Shown here in pieces: positions 33,053-45,254 of a stretch of DNA of 64,000 nt. The DNA lies in NCBI GenBank assembly GCA_963556195.1, contig OY744520.1:4924132-4988131 (forward strand), read 5' to 3'. The number at the start of each line of letters is the position of its first letter. Position 1 is the stretch's first letter. The position numbers were made by a program, and so were the translations under genes. The stretch is from Sepiola atlantica. Lineage: Eukaryota > Mollusca > Cephalopoda > Sepiida > Sepiolidae. Below the pieces are notes generated by a model. It worked only from the letters and a program-made list of their open reading frames with translations, was not told the DNA's origin and ran no database searches.

Positions 33053-34798
33053 AGTGATTACCGACAATCGGCATCTAAGTAGGTGCATTGGCCCGAATAT
33101 CAAAATAGCATTTTGATTGTCTTAAGAATACATCATTCTCACCGCCACCGACTTATCTTTGGAATAACGAGATATTAATTGCAATCGAAGAATAAATAGC
33201 ATTCTTATACGACTTGCAGGAGAATTCCTTTATAATTGGACATACAGATTGTTTGCATGTGCACCATTGTGTGTTCACGCACATGCACGCACGAACACGA
33301 TTGTTCTAATGGATAACTAACTGAACAACTGAATTGTCTAAGCAGACTTCATATTCAGTTGTAGCTTTCACATCCACCAAAAGTATCATAAAATTAGGAA
33401 ATTATGTAAAACCCTCTTTAACCATGAGTAAAAAATGGAACTTGTGTTCCTTAAATCGTTTACAGTGAATCTTTTCCTATAGGTGTTATTTCAGCTGTAA
33501 ATAAAAAAGTGTTCACATGTTTTAAAGCAAACCAGTTTTGTCTGCATAATTCATGTCATATATAACCCTTTAATAGGTAACGCTGGTGTCTGGTGCGGCA
33601 TTAAGCCTGGTCGGGTTCAGCCGAATATCTTCGAATTATCAAGATTCTAGGGAATATTAAATTAACAAGCGGTCCCCATTCGCATGCATATGCCGCTCCG
33701 TGGAGTGATGAAGTTATTTTCTAAAGTTGTTTGCAAGGAGGTAACTTTGCCTTCCCACGTACGGGGCCCGATATACGCAAATGGTCACATATCTGATACT
33801 GACTAGGGTTTAAGTCGTTTAAGTGTAGTGATCTAACAATCACCGGTGTGTCAATGAGATTAGTGCATATATGTTCCTTGCATATCTTTCTCACGGGCAA
33901 GTGTTTAAGCAGACGATTGTTTTTTGCGAATTGGCTGGTTGATTCACAGAAAATAAGAAGAGTATGACTATTTCCCCTTCAAATATATTTGATTTATTAC
34001 GTACTACATATATCTATTACCACCTATCTAATATTCTGACTATATTTCGATAACAACAGAAATAGTTAAAGCGCCCATATATAACGGGGCCTTATGCCAC
34101 GCGATTACTTTTCTCAAGATTAGTCAGTTACTGATATATTACTTCTAATCCATTCCCTGACACATTAAGAATTAGAGATCTATCGTCGTACAGAGTCGCA
34201 CGTGTGGATATGAGTCTAAACCCTATCACTACTTACTTGCCTCTCCACGAGGGCAGAGTTAGACACAGTGTAGGTTTTTAATGTGGGGAAAATACATCTC
34301 CTCAAAAAGATAATCTCTGGATCGGGAAAAAATTCAAATTGTTTCAGTCTTAAATAGTTTCTCCTTCATTGTGGGAAGGCAGCAAAGATGAAGTGTAGTA
34401 TCAGAGTGTATACAACACTTTGCTCTTAGCCAGTGGCCCAGTCATCCAACATGTCACTTTGTAAGTCTTTTACTCTGTTCACACAGTGGCTTAGTCTCCC
34501 ATACAGAGCATATACGAGCCCCGTTTTTCACCGTGTCTGGGCACTGGTCAGACACTCAGTTTAAGCATTAGACACGTATTCCACCGTAACAAGAAAGTGA
34601 CACAGAATTATGCGCAAAAGACGCAGTTTCTCAGTTTGACACCCTATCAAGACATAAGCAAGCGCGATCGGTTAATAAAGAATTCGTCGAAGACTATACA
34701 ACAATTCGCAGCCGCGAGAAATAATTCCATAACCAACAACTTCATATCTATAACATTTTCCTCAATTGTCAAAGCAAGCGGTGTTTTCCGTGGTCAAA

Positions 34799-34801
<3 letters not shown>
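33053..34801. other. unassigned interval
   Basis: Nearly 1.75 kb of mixed composition. GTTTGCATGTGCACC and ACGCACATGCACGCACG (33250-33296) are short CA/TG-rich words. No gene recognised. Confidence 0.4.
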
Positions 34802-34889
<88 letters not shown>

Positions 34890-34891
34890 CT
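34802..34891. repeat. (TA)n(GA)n microsatellite
   Basis: TA run ending in seven GA units. Confidence 0.97.
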
Positions 34892-35223
34892 TCTATAGTT
34901 AGTAATGTTAATCGAATTTTTCATGGCTGTGTGTTATGAATACAAAATGGCCGGTTGTCTATGAATGGAATCCTTGGTCCCTTTAAGGAAATGATGTTGA
35001 ATGGAAATGCATGAAAACGATTTTTTTAGAATTTTTGCTTGACGAATTTCTCCGCAAGTAATCCGATGGTCTTCTGATGAGCTGCATGAACGTAATTATA
35101 TGTGTATTCCCGGTTGTTCGTTTGTGCACGTAACAATTGTCAAGTTACATTGAATTATATTGAAATTCAGTAAGAAAACATGAATAAAGACTTAATCATT
35201 GGAATTTAACATATCGTTGTTCA

Positions 35224-35226
<3 letters not shown>

Positions 35227-35276
<50 letters not shown>
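35227..35276. repeat. (TA)n microsatellite
   Basis: Pure TA run. Confidence 0.97.
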
Positions 35277-35277
<1 letters not shown>

Positions 35278-36486
35278 CAGTATGACGCGGTGTAAGATTA
35301 AGAACAGATATATACTTAGTGGAGGATTAAGATCTTTAAAAATTAATTAAACATCGCAACACAATGGCCTCTTCTTCTTAGACAGCAGATATCCTATTGC
35401 ACTGAAGAGGTGATTTCAGGATTTATTACATATGTTTTCAGAAAAGTCGACAAGCGTTAAGTTAACATCTCATAGAATATAATTCGACGACACACTTAAC
35501 AGACGTGTGATGTTTTATGTCATGTCATTTGTCTATGTATAATTTAGATGATAATAACTGAATTACTCGTGTAAAACAGATCTCATTTTAATCTGTTCAT
35601 AGATATGTATGAAGACTTTAATATTTGTAGTTTTACTTCGCCTTTAATATTTAAATAGAACTCGTGGTGGCAACATACGTTTAGACGCAGAATGTGTGCT
35701 ATAAGCGTTCCGGGTTCGGGTCATGTCGAGACTAATGCATCACTTTGACTAATACACTTAGGAAACGTGCGTATCCAGATTTTTCTAGCTATAAATTAAA
35801 GAGTGGCGTAGAGTCGACTATCTAGCTTTCGTTGTGCACAAGTCTAGAGGAAAGGAAAATTCCGAATTAACACTAGTTTTTTTCTGCTGATCCAGACAAC
35901 GTTTGGCCACTTGACCCAAGCAATGCGTGTTCAGGAGATGTACGGTTGCAGGATTGCTCAAAACTTGTTTCGCTATAGATGCATCGTGCAGTATTCTTTG
36001 CTATGTTTATGCATCGACTTTTTGCCACTAAAATAATTTTTTTTTATTATATTCATAGCTAATCTATGTTTTCAATTACGGGTTCATAATATTGTGATAT
36101 TATTGGATTCTCTTAACAAATTAATAGATGCCAAAATTGTTGAACCTATATTGATGAATGCAAACTGTGTGAAAAATAAGGATTCCCGACAAAAATGATA
36201 GGCATATAACATGTTGTGCTGTTTAAGACTACTTATGCCCATACTATGTGAATATATACAACTTGTCATTGCTTGTAGTATGAATTTTATTCGCAGTAAA
36301 AATAATGCTTAAGTTGACAGTTTTGTACTCATTACAGTTTAAATTATATGAATATCAGAATAACCGTCACATGAGAGTTAAAATTAATTCCTCGAACAGA
36401 ACAATTTTGAACAACTTTTCTGTCTTCTCGCAGAGATAAAAAACAAATATATAATGCCACTAAGTCTTATGTCTAGAATCCTTTTT
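35277..36486. other. mostly unassigned, with a possible SINE head
   Basis: CCGGGTTCGGGTCATG (35710-35725) resembles a B-box, with a weak A-box candidate at 35664-35675. The rest shows no signal. Confidence 0.4.
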
Positions 36487-36925
36487 CCAATTTTAGAACA
36501 AAATCCATTACATGATTTTGATTTTAGAAAATCTTTAAAATGTAAAGTTTAAGCATGAGGGTTCTTAAGAATAAATTGAAATTCAGTAATTTTTTTTAAA
36601 TTGACTATGACTACTCAAAGCAAATCTTATAATATTTAATTTTCAAATTGTAGGTTGCGTCCATGTTATGTCTTCTAAAACCATTTAAAATAGTCCAAAG
36701 AAACTGAAATTTGGGGAATGTTTATTAATTAATAAAAACTACTTATCGTTAAAATTACACAATAATTTGAGGAATATGAATGTTTCACCTCCTTTTTACC
36801 GCTTTGGCATAAAACTAAATTAAAGCAACTATAGCCCACATCACGATCCCTTACCCATTTGCAGTCCTGTTTAAAAGTTCACAATTATTAGTTAATTAGT
36901 TTAAGAGTTAATCTGATAACAGACA
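36487..36925. repeat. dispersed repeat, copy 2 (partner at 7026)
   Basis: Same orientation and order of anchors as copy 1: CCATTACATGATTTTGATTT, GGCATAAAACTAAATTAAAG, then TAGCCCACATCACGATCCC for the partner's TAACCCATATTATTACCCC. Confidence 0.6.
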
Positions 36926-37620
36926 CACATACACTCTATCTCTCTCTCGCTTTCTCTTTTTCTCGCTCTCTGTATATTGTCAGGATCAAACGTTGGGAGG
37001 CACTGCTCCCTTCTTAACTCTATAGAGGGAAAATTGTGTGATACTGTGAATGGCTTCTTTACAATCAAGGTTCATTTTTTTCTGTTTACAGAGATATTAA
37101 ATTATATTGCGCTTGTTTATCAAAAATCTTCTCTTCAAAGACTCACGCGTGACAGAATAAAGATGGCAGCTAATGACAGTATAGGACAATGCAACACTAG
37201 CAGTTCTGATATAATTCAAATCGGAGGCAAAATAAAATATTTCAAAAGTTAGGGGTAATCTTATAAATATGAAATCTATGAGAATCAACATGTGAAGCAA
37301 ATCATTCTACTAAAATATCCAGTTCCTATGTTCTATAAGCCGAAAAGTAGTTAATGGGACCATAAATAGACCGGAAGTTATAATACGTTTACCATATTAC
37401 TATATATTGTAATTATATTAACATTATTTACTTGTTCATGACTGATAATCAGAGATTGGTTAATTTTATGGTTGCAACGTTGCGGCCGTCTGGCTATCGT
37501 TACCGTATGTAACCGTCTGGGAAATTTCAAGTGAACCCATAATTTAATACACAGACTTCTCTCGTTCCGCGTTACACGTCTTCTAGATATCTTGCATCAG
37601 ATAATTTTCGTTAAGTTTCT
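36926..37620. other. unassigned, starts with a CT-rich tract
   Basis: 36938-36972 is CT-rich (TCTCTCTCTCGC). A 91-codon open frame at 36977 has no recognisable content. Confidence 0.4.
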
Positions 37621-37702
37621 TCATCAAGGATTGAACTCCGAACCTTTTGGTCGTATTCACACAAGACTATCTCTTAGCCAACATCTTTATCAACTAGGCT
37701 AT
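37621..37702 (-). mobile_element. tRNA-derived SINE head, minus strand
   Basis: On the minus strand, ATAGCCTAGTTGATAAAG (A-box) is followed by GGAGTTCAATCC (B-box, 37628-37639). Confidence 0.6.
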
Positions 37703-37704
37703 GT

Positions 37705-37790
37705 GTCCCGTAGGATAGCCTAGCGAATAAAGACATTGGTTAAGAGTGATACCTGTTGTGGTCAGAGCCCCCGACACCAATCAACGAAAA
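37705..37790 (+). mobile_element. related tRNA-derived SINE head, plus strand
   Basis: ATAGCCTAGCGAATAAAGAC and TTGGTTAAGAG mirror the minus-strand neighbour, so the two heads diverge from a shared centre at about 37703. The B-box region (GAGCCCCCGACACC) is worn. Confidence 0.5.
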
Positions 37791-38009
37791 ATATCGTCGT
37801 CATTTGAGGGAAGTTGGAAGAAGAGAACAGTTAGCATCATTGAAAGAATTTGACTTTGGTGGAACAGCAAATCTCCTAGGAAAATTGTTCTCTGTCTAAT
37901 GATGAAGGACACAAACAATAACATCCATTAATTAATGTGGAAGTGTGTATCATAATACCACTGCTATTTATCCTAATAATCATCACAATAATATAAATAC
38001 ATTTTGAGT

Positions 38010-39250
38010 CTGTGTACAAAAGGACGAAACGGTAAACCACATCGTAAGTGAATGCATCAAGAATGCAACCTGAAAGTACTACAAAATAGACATGAACGTG
38101 TTGGTAGGGTTGTCCATTGGGAACTACGCAGACGACTACAGTTTAAACATGAAAATAACTTATACAAGAACAAATGGTCGCCAATATTGGTAAACGAAAT
38201 ATAATAAAAGTATTTAGAAAAAAGAATACAGACAGTCAAACTCACCGAAGCAAGAAGACAGTAATGATACAAGTAAACAAGAAGAAAAACAGGCGAAATA
38301 GTCGACTTAATCGTCACTACAAGTGAAGCTGAAGGCAGAATTATTAAGTGCATGAAACTTACCAGAGAGCTTCTTTCATCGGAGCACTTGTCTTTGGAAT
38401 TTCTATTCTGCTTCCTATTACCACGACTGTACTAACATGCATAAATTAAATTGTAATGTGAACAAACATCTTGTTGCCCAACTCCCCCCGGGTTGTGCTC
38501 TATAATTGTAGCCCCTACCACAAACCTTTGGTTTAATGACAATATGCCTTGTTTGGGTTAAATAAAAGATTTTTTAAATATATTTAGTATCTGAAGACAT
38601 CTACTGTAATACTATTGTAGGAACATTACAAACAGTTTTAAAAATACTAAGAAAAAAGACTTGGAGAAATTGGAATCAAGGGGAATATTGCCACCATAGA
38701 AAGCACGACACTGATAATAATAGCTGAGAAATAGCGAATACAGACATCAACCGACACAGATCGGTAAAACCGACCGATCATAACTAATTAAAATAGAATA
38801 ACGCTGCGTAAACATAACTAGACATATAGAAAGAACATTACACAAAACCAAGGGAAGTGAAACTATTTAGGAATATATATGCGAAAACATCACATAATGT
38901 GATACCCTCTTCCGTCCCCACAAAAAGGCTGTCATAACAATATCGGTCGGTTATGGATGATGAAAAGACCGAAGAGAGACAGCAGCATCCAGACATCTAC
39001 TGAAAGAAAACGGAGAGTACTTACACCTGAGGTAAGGGTTAGGGTCACGTAAATGCAAGAGAATGCACACAGCCGTTATCAACGATTGTCCAATGGCAAA
39101 CAGCTGCTGCGAGAACATTAAGTTATTTACAACTATCGTCGAAAGAACGGAGAGTGTTAAACATCTGGGAAGACTTGTTATCATTTGACCTCCGGAGAAC
39201 ACCATGTTGCCAGTGAGCGATCACTAATACTGGTTTGTGTGAAACTAGCA
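38010..39250 (+). mobile_element. R4/Dong-like LINE, C-terminal part, interrupted (R4a)
   Basis: Begins with KDETVNHIVSEC, the usual entry to the C-terminal endonuclease region. It continues with VVHWELRRRLQFKHENNLYK and TGEIVDLIVTTSEAEG, equivalent to the restriction-like endonuclease block of this clade. A Jockey-like 3' end (38362-38583) splits it, and the sequence resumes at about 38590 with a region like KKDLEKLESRGI. The 3' end (39150-39250) carries the conserved AGTGAGCGATCACTAATA and GTTTGTGTGAAACTAGC words. All frames are broken. Confidence 0.65.
38362..38583 (+). mobile_element. Jockey-like LINE 3' end (copy J3) nested in R4a
   Basis: Carries the 3'-end words TACTAACATGCATAAATTAA, GTGAACAAACATCTTGTTGC and CTTGTTTGGGTTAAAT, then an A/T-rich tail. 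Severely 5'-truncated, about 220 bases. Confidence 0.65.
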
Positions 39251-39429
39251 CGTGACAAAATATTAATATTAATAATAAGTATAATAACCGATAACGTGTC
39301 CACCGACTATGCGGAAATATTTAACGCCATAAATGAGCGAATCGATCTACCATTCACATAATAAGCATGGACTAATGTCTGCGAGAGAATGGACAAATTA
39401 CTCGAATAAGGTAGAACTCAGAGAAAAGA

Positions 39430-41440
39430 TTAGATCAAAGTTCTTCAAGCATGGGTAATTGATGCTGAAGGATATACAACAAATCTGCCAAAATAACCCC
39501 TTCTATAGAGAAAACAATGCAAACATGAAGACTGGGACTAACAGCTGGAGGGCAACATCTTGCAGAGATAAGAATGCAGAGAAGCATTTTCCAGAGTGAC
39601 CCTTTATAACCACTACATTTTTTAAATTATTATTGCCAGAACATATGCTGGAGGTTTAATACAGAATCCGAATTTACAAAGGCAAAAGAAAAAATAAACC
39701 ACAAGATGTATATGGTTGACGTTAAACTATTTACATGAAACACAATAACTGCCACGACAAATAAAATCCAGCATAATCGGCAGTCAATGAAATGAAATTC
39801 TGATTGAAAATGTATACAATTTGTTTTGTCGATGTTTTCCGATAATAGTTCTCTAATTTTATTGAAAATGTGTATCTATAATAATAGATGAAGAAAGAAA
39901 ACTCAAACAGAAGAAGTCCTTGAGCGGGCCAATGTACGGGTGGTGATGGCGCTTGATGAACAAATTCCCATGAATATTTGTGAGTTCTTGAAGCGAACCA
40001 CATCAAATAAATAAATGTAAAACAAAGATTAGAAGTAAATGTTTGCAAAAGACAAACAAATTATCCTTGACACCAAATTTAAACCAAATTATATAGTAGA
40101 ACGGAATAGCAGTATTCATAGTAAAATAAGCTGGATAAAAGAACTCAGGAACCTGAACCAAAGAACTAAACAACAACTGACAGATTATACTGACCGACTC
40201 TATGTAAACGCGAAACAGGGTAGAGAAAGGTTTTTAGTGACGATGCGATAAACGTACTGGAAAAATAGATGTACTAAAACAAAAGGGCTGATTATTGCTA
40301 CCAAAACCACCATCAAAATCAACAATGCGGAGAGCGGCAGAAAACTGGAAACAGAATAGCGAAAAACCAAAGGGGAAAACGAAGCAGCTACATGAAGTAT
40401 TTATAAAACTGACCAAAGAAAAAGAAACTGAAACGGAATCGTTATTTACAGCCGCATAAAACAAAGCTATAAGAAAGAACTACATAAAACCATACTTAGT
40501 TAACAAAGAGACGAGAGGATTAACCACATCATAAATGATTTCAGCAAACTAGTGTAAAAGCATATCACAGCAAGCATTCAAAGGAATCGAGTTTGAATAT
40601 GTAGACGAGTGGTACGAACATAAACCGAAGCCAGTATTGGAAAATGAAAGTCCCATTTGATATAGAAATCAAAACGGAAGAAACTCATTCAATCAAAAAG
40701 ACCGGACGTGATGATAATTAACAAGAAGGAAACACATAACAAATAGTAGATCTGCCATCCCAGCAATTCACAGGGTGACAGAAAAACTAAGCTAATAAGT
40801 CTAGCTCACCAGAGAACATACAGGAAAATTAAACATGAAGAAAGCCAATGTAATGGCAATGCTTGTTAGATTGATTGGAATATTTCTCAAGAATACGAAA
40901 AGAAATTGAAATCAAAAGGAGGATTGACAACATAGAAACCACGGTGCTTAAGAAAACAGCTGAATATTGAATATTGAAAAAAAAACTCAGGTGAGGAAAT
41001 CAACCGACATATTCTGATAGCGCTGGGCAATCGCATAAAAAACAAAGGCACATCACATGAAACCAACGGAACTTAAATTACAAAAGTAGATAAAACAAAG
41101 TACATAAGCTGACTCCCGCAAAGAATAGCGTCGGTTAGTGTTACAGAAAATGCGCAAAAAAGCTCTAGCAGGGTGGAAAGACCGAGGCGACAGGGTACTA
41201 TCCAGACTTCTTGTGGAAAGGCACGAACACTACTGGAATGCTGACGAGTCTTATTGACACTTAGGCTCTAGAGAAAACCAAAAGTCGCTAACAGCGATAA
41301 ATCAATAGCAAACAGCTGTTACGAGAACACAAATTGATTTGGAATTGTTAGCGAAATAATAACCGGAGAATGCAGGAAATCTAGGTAGAACTTGGCACTC
41401 TGACGAGGGTGAGCCACCCATTGTTGCGGTGCGTGATCAC
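39430..41440 (+). mobile_element. R4/Dong-like LINE, RT to 3' end (R4b)
   Basis: Partial RT palm (WRLGLTAGGQHLAE-like near 39525) leads to INHKMYMVDVKLF (39690-39728), where the catalytic M-x-D-D has become M-V-D. After a degraded stretch, 40120-40250 reads WIKELRNLNQRTKQQLTDYT then DRLYVNAKQGRERF, the post-RT region. The 3' terminus ends GCGTGATCACTCATTATAAT directly against the (AAT)n tract at 41441. Multiple stops throughout. Confidence 0.7.
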
Positions 41441-41444
41441 TCAT

Positions 41445-41511
<67 letters not shown>
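41441..41511. repeat. (AAT)n microsatellite
   Basis: Starts exactly at the 3' end of R4b. Confidence 0.97.
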
Positions 41512-41519
41512 GCAATCAC

Positions 41520-41562
41520 GTTTACCGACCTGTGTGAAACTCCCAGTGGGGAAATAATAATA
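41520..41562 (+). mobile_element. R4/Dong-like 3'-terminal stub
   Basis: GACCTGTGTGAAACTCCCAG then TGGGGAAATAATAAT. Only the last ~40 bases of the element lie between two AAT tracts. Confidence 0.6.
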
Positions 41563-41626
41563 ACAACAACAACAACAATAATAATAATAATAATAATAAT
41601 AAGAAGAAGAAGAAGAAGAAGAAGAA

Positions 41627-41710
<84 letters not shown>
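41563..41710. repeat. (CAA)(TAA)(GAA)(TAA) compound tract
   Basis: Short CAA, TAA and GAA runs, then about 27 TAA units. Confidence 0.97.
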
Positions 41711-41711
<1 letters not shown>

Positions 41712-41885
41712 CAATGGTAAACCGCTGTTGCGATACTGCAAGGTCATTTGCGGTGGCTATTAAAATGAGATGGAGAATACTGGAGATCTGGGGAGACTTA
41801 TTGTAACTCAGACTCCAGAGAATGCCACCAGTTGTCGGGGAGCAATCACTGATGACCTGTGACAGAACTCCTAGTGAATACAAAT
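41711..41885 (+). mobile_element. R4/Dong-like 3' end (R4c)
   Basis: The frame RILEIWGDLL then LRLQRMPPVVGEQSL matches the C-terminal end seen in R4a, R4d and R4e. It ends CTCCTAGTGAATACAAATAA at a short AAT run. TAA tracts lie on both sides. Confidence 0.7.
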
Positions 41886-43110
41886 AATAATAATAGCAAT
41901 CACTTACACTTGTAACATTATAGTTTGTTTTACTATATCATATTTTAACGATACTTTACAACTCTTCTTCTATATATTTTTATAACTCGTATTGGCGCAG
42001 GCCCGGGGGTCAGCGTTTCTCGAGACACCACCAAAAATCGAAACAACACAAAACTCACTGCGAAACTTAGAAACGTCGGCCTCTCAGAAAATTTAGCGTT
42101 CATTTAAATGCAGAATAATTAACAGAGTTTTATCTCCACATTTTAACAATAGTTCCTAAGCCTTTAAACTGACTTTAAACTTATAATCTCCTTAACATGT
42201 TTCAAATCGTTCTTACGTTTTAAATCAATATTAAAACATTTTTCTTTTTAAACAGAGTTCTTTTTAAATTCTTTACTCATTAAAAACAGTTCATTAAACA
42301 TTGTATTTCAAACAACTTATTCTAAACACTTTTCTTCTTTTTAACACTTTACATTAAGCATTGTTCTCGTTTTCTCTCGGTTGTAGTTCTTTCAGCTTAA
42401 CAGATTAGGATCCCAAAAATGTGCAACACATAAAAGTTACCATACATTTCTCTCGTCGTCTGGTTGTGATCGCCGTTGGTGTCGTCGGTTTCCATTGCGT
42501 ATCTCTGGCCGTGATCGATGCTGGTGATCTGTCTCGTGGGCAAACTCTGTCCTCATGCACGGGAGACAAAAACGCTCGAAGGCAAGACTTTTAAGAGAGA
42601 TTCAATCCTTTTATTTCACACTTCAATCGGAGAGATTTCCACTCGTCGGTTCCTTCATTCACACTCTCTTTTACTTTCATACTGTTTGTGGAATGTGACG
42701 GATGCAATCAGCTGTATTCTTGTCCCGCCCTTGGGATCTTGCTCTGCGTTTTAGCCCATATCTGGCTATGTCACCCGGACTCTACGCATTGCAGAGTTCA
42801 GTTAATGGGCGTCTGTCCATCTCGCGCCTCCATTGTGAATTGTCTAGAAAGCTAATTTATCGCCAAGGATCTGTGACATCAGAGCCCTTTGATCCTTCAA
42901 CCAATGTCATAACAGAACTCAATATCGCTTTTTGTCTAACCTTTTTGATCCGAGTGTTTCATCTCGGCCAGCTCACATCCAGTGTGTTATGATTCTCAGA
43001 ATGAATCACCGTGGGAACATTTTTGTTTGTCCGAAATTATATATGCACCTATTTTACACTCCATCCTATTTCTTTCACCCAGTTCATAATCCATACTAGC
43101 TAACTTTACA
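41886..43110. other. unassigned, possible solo LTR on the minus strand
   Basis: 42400-43000 is richer in G+C than its surroundings. Read on the minus strand it contains TGTTATGACATTGGTTGAAG (42914-42895) and AATAAAAGG (42614-42606), in the order start, polyadenylation signal expected of an LTR. No second LTR, primer site or internal domain was found, so this is a weak guess. Overlapping ORFs at 42518 and 42702 show no recognisable protein. Confidence 0.25.
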
Positions 43111-43114
43111 CGTT

Positions 43115-43176
43115 TTCAGAATACAGGGTCCCTCATAATATAACATACTGACCTGTGATAAACTCCCAGTGAGGAA
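43115..43176 (+). mobile_element. R4/Dong-like 3'-terminal stub
   Basis: GACCTGTGATAAACTCCCAG followed by TGAGGAAATAATGATACG, ending at an (AAG)n tract instead of TAA. Confidence 0.55.
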
Positions 43177-43232
43177 ATAATGATACGAAGAAGAAGAAGA
43201 AGAAGAAGAAGAAGAAGAAGAAGAAGAAGAAG
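43177..43232. repeat. (AAG)n microsatellite
   Basis: About 18 units. Confidence 0.97.
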
Positions 43233-43309
43233 AAACAGAAACAGAAATTAATGGAGAAACAATTAAGAAACCCCTAAAGAAAAATGGCAAACTAGAGAAT
43301 ACATTCATA

Positions 43310-44395
43310 TTGGTTTAAAAAATGCACGACCCTACATGAAAGGCTGGCGCAGAAACTGAGTGGATGTGTCCACAAAACAGACGTACCAGAGTGAATGACT
43401 AAAGGAGGGACAATGCTTATACAAAAAGATGACAAAACGAGAAAGCTCCCAAGTAACTACAAACCAATAAGCTATTCACCAACAATGTGGAAAATCTTAA
43501 CGGCACAACTGAGAGAACAACTCTACTAATCCCTGAATGAACAATCAAAGACTGCCCTTGAAGAACAAAAAATATGCAAAAAAAGGAAAAGAAGGACGCA
43601 TGATCTGCTATACATCAGGCAAAGGATCCTGAAGGAGATAAAAAAGCAGGAAAAACATATGCATGGCATGTATTGACTACAAATAAAATCATGACATAAT
43701 CCTCTAAGTATGGATAATTGAATGTTTAAAAATATACACAATCGCCGACAGGATCATTAATCTAATTAAGAAAGCAATGGAAACATAGAGACTGGAACTT
43801 ACCACCGGAGGACAACACTTGCACGAGAGGCATTTTCCAATGAGACTCCCTATCACCACTACTGTTTATAATAGCTATGATGCTGCTAAACTACATAGTC
43901 AGAAAATGTGCTGCGGGGTACAAGTTCACAGACACAGAACAAGAATAACCCACCTGATGTACATGGACGACTTGAAACTATTTTCAAAAAGAAAAAGGGA
44001 ACTGGAAAAGCTGATAAATACGACCAGTATCTTCACTCAAGACATTCCAATGAAATTACTCATGGAAAAGTGTTTACTACTAGATATGAAAAGAGGAAAA
44101 CTGGAGACGAATGATGGTATGAAACTCCCCAACCAAAAGGAGATGAGGGCGCTAGATGAACAGGATAGCTAAAATATCTCGGAGTTCTGGAAGCAGAAAC
44201 CATCAAATGTACAGAAATGAAAAAGAAGATGGGAAAATAATAATTACGAAGAACAATAAAACTATTAGAAACGACATTATATAGCAAGTAATCTGAGGAG
44301 GTTTGTTGTCACTCAGACTTTACGAAAAACCATCGGTTGTTGTCGGTGAGCAATCACTGACGATAACCTGTGTGATAACACCTAGTGAGTACAAA
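43310..44395 (+). mobile_element. R4/Dong-like LINE with intact MYMDD, internally deleted (R4d)
   Basis: The best-preserved RT of this family here. 43395-43500 reads TKGGTMLIQKDDKTRKLPSN, and after MWKILTAQLREQLY come broken palm sections. 43840 gives SLSPLLFIIAMMLLNYIVRK, and after a shift THLMYMDDLKLFSKRKRELE (from 43950) with an intact catalytic MDD. The 117-codon frame 43819-44172 covers that block. The rest of the C-terminus is deleted: at 44290 it jumps to LLSLRLYEKPSVVVGEQSL, the 3' end. The terminus ends at an A/TAA tract (44396). Confidence 0.75.
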
Positions 44396-44449
44396 AAAAA
44401 AAAAAATAAAAAAAAAAAAAATAATAATAATAATAATAATAATAACAAT

Positions 44450-44491
<42 letters not shown>

Positions 44492-44536
44492 AATAATAAT
44501 AATAATAATAATAATGATGATGATGATGATGATGAT
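44396..44536. repeat. (A)n(TAA)n(CAA)n(TAA)n(TGA)n compound tract
   Basis: Follows the R4d 3' end. Successive trinucleotide blocks differ by one base, as after stepwise slippage and mutation. Confidence 0.97.
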
Positions 44537-44739
44537 GCCATCGACAGAATTCTCACCAAATACAGAGAAGAGAGATTAGGAGACGAGAAGAAGTATCAGA
44601 AAAATAAGCAATAGATGAAGAAGAAACAAAAAAAAGCTGAAGAAAAAGAAAAGAAATAAAAAAAATATAAAAGAAAAAAAGAACAGAAAAGAGGAAAAAG
44701 AAAAAAATAGCAGAGAGGAATAGAAAGGACAAGAACAAA

Positions 44740-45090
44740 AAGAACGTAAAATAAAAGATAAAGATGCCACATTTGGAAGGTTCACATGAGACAGCGATGA
44801 AAACACTCAGTAAAAGATGATCACGTTGCCAAATTGAGAAATGGTAGGTGATCTTCCATTCGAAATCAACAGAGAATAAACTGTGACAGCGATACTATCC
44901 GTGCATAACAGACGTGGAACGATTTCAAAGAACGCGAAGACCTAGCATGAGAAATTGGATATATCTGGCATCACAGAAAGTGTGCAGTCTTCAACGACAC
45001 TTAGAAGAGCTCACATCCACGGAAAATCTCGAAGTAACTAATACATTATTGTTGTGGCCCTGTAAAGGGGCCGGCAAGAAAAAGAGAAAC
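44740..45090 (+). mobile_element. probable R4/Dong-like C-terminal remnant
   Basis: The plus-strand translation near 44920-45000 includes REDLAWEIGYIWHHRKC, similar in layout to the LARELKKLW region before the end of this LINE class. Purine-rich DNA precedes it. Weak match, no catalytic residues. Confidence 0.3.
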
Positions 45091-45180
45091 TCGGAGTTTA
45101 GAGAAAACAAGTATATTGAAGAAAATATAATACAACAGAGAAACAAGAGTGGTGGTGCGTCAGTCTTGACTGCCAGTATG

Positions 45181-45195
45181 GGTTAGGGTTAGGGT
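45181..45195. repeat. short telomere motif (TTAGGG)2
   Basis: GGGTTAGGGTTAGGGTG, in the G-rich orientation. Confidence 0.85.
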
Positions 45196-45254
45196 GTAGT
45201 TTTAACACTGTTAGGCAGGTGTTCTCAGTATTTATGGTGAGTGAAAAAGTTGAA

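Noticed and set aside
16436..37790. True tRNA genes at the A-box/B-box sites
   Set aside because: No acceptor or anticodon stems could be formed; tRNA-derived SINE heads are the better reading.
42518..42992. Overlapping ORFs as a host gene
   Set aside because: No known protein content; the region looks more like a possible LTR or other non-coding repeat.
44585..44760. Purine-rich ORFs
   Set aside because: Produced by an A/G-rich low-complexity stretch.
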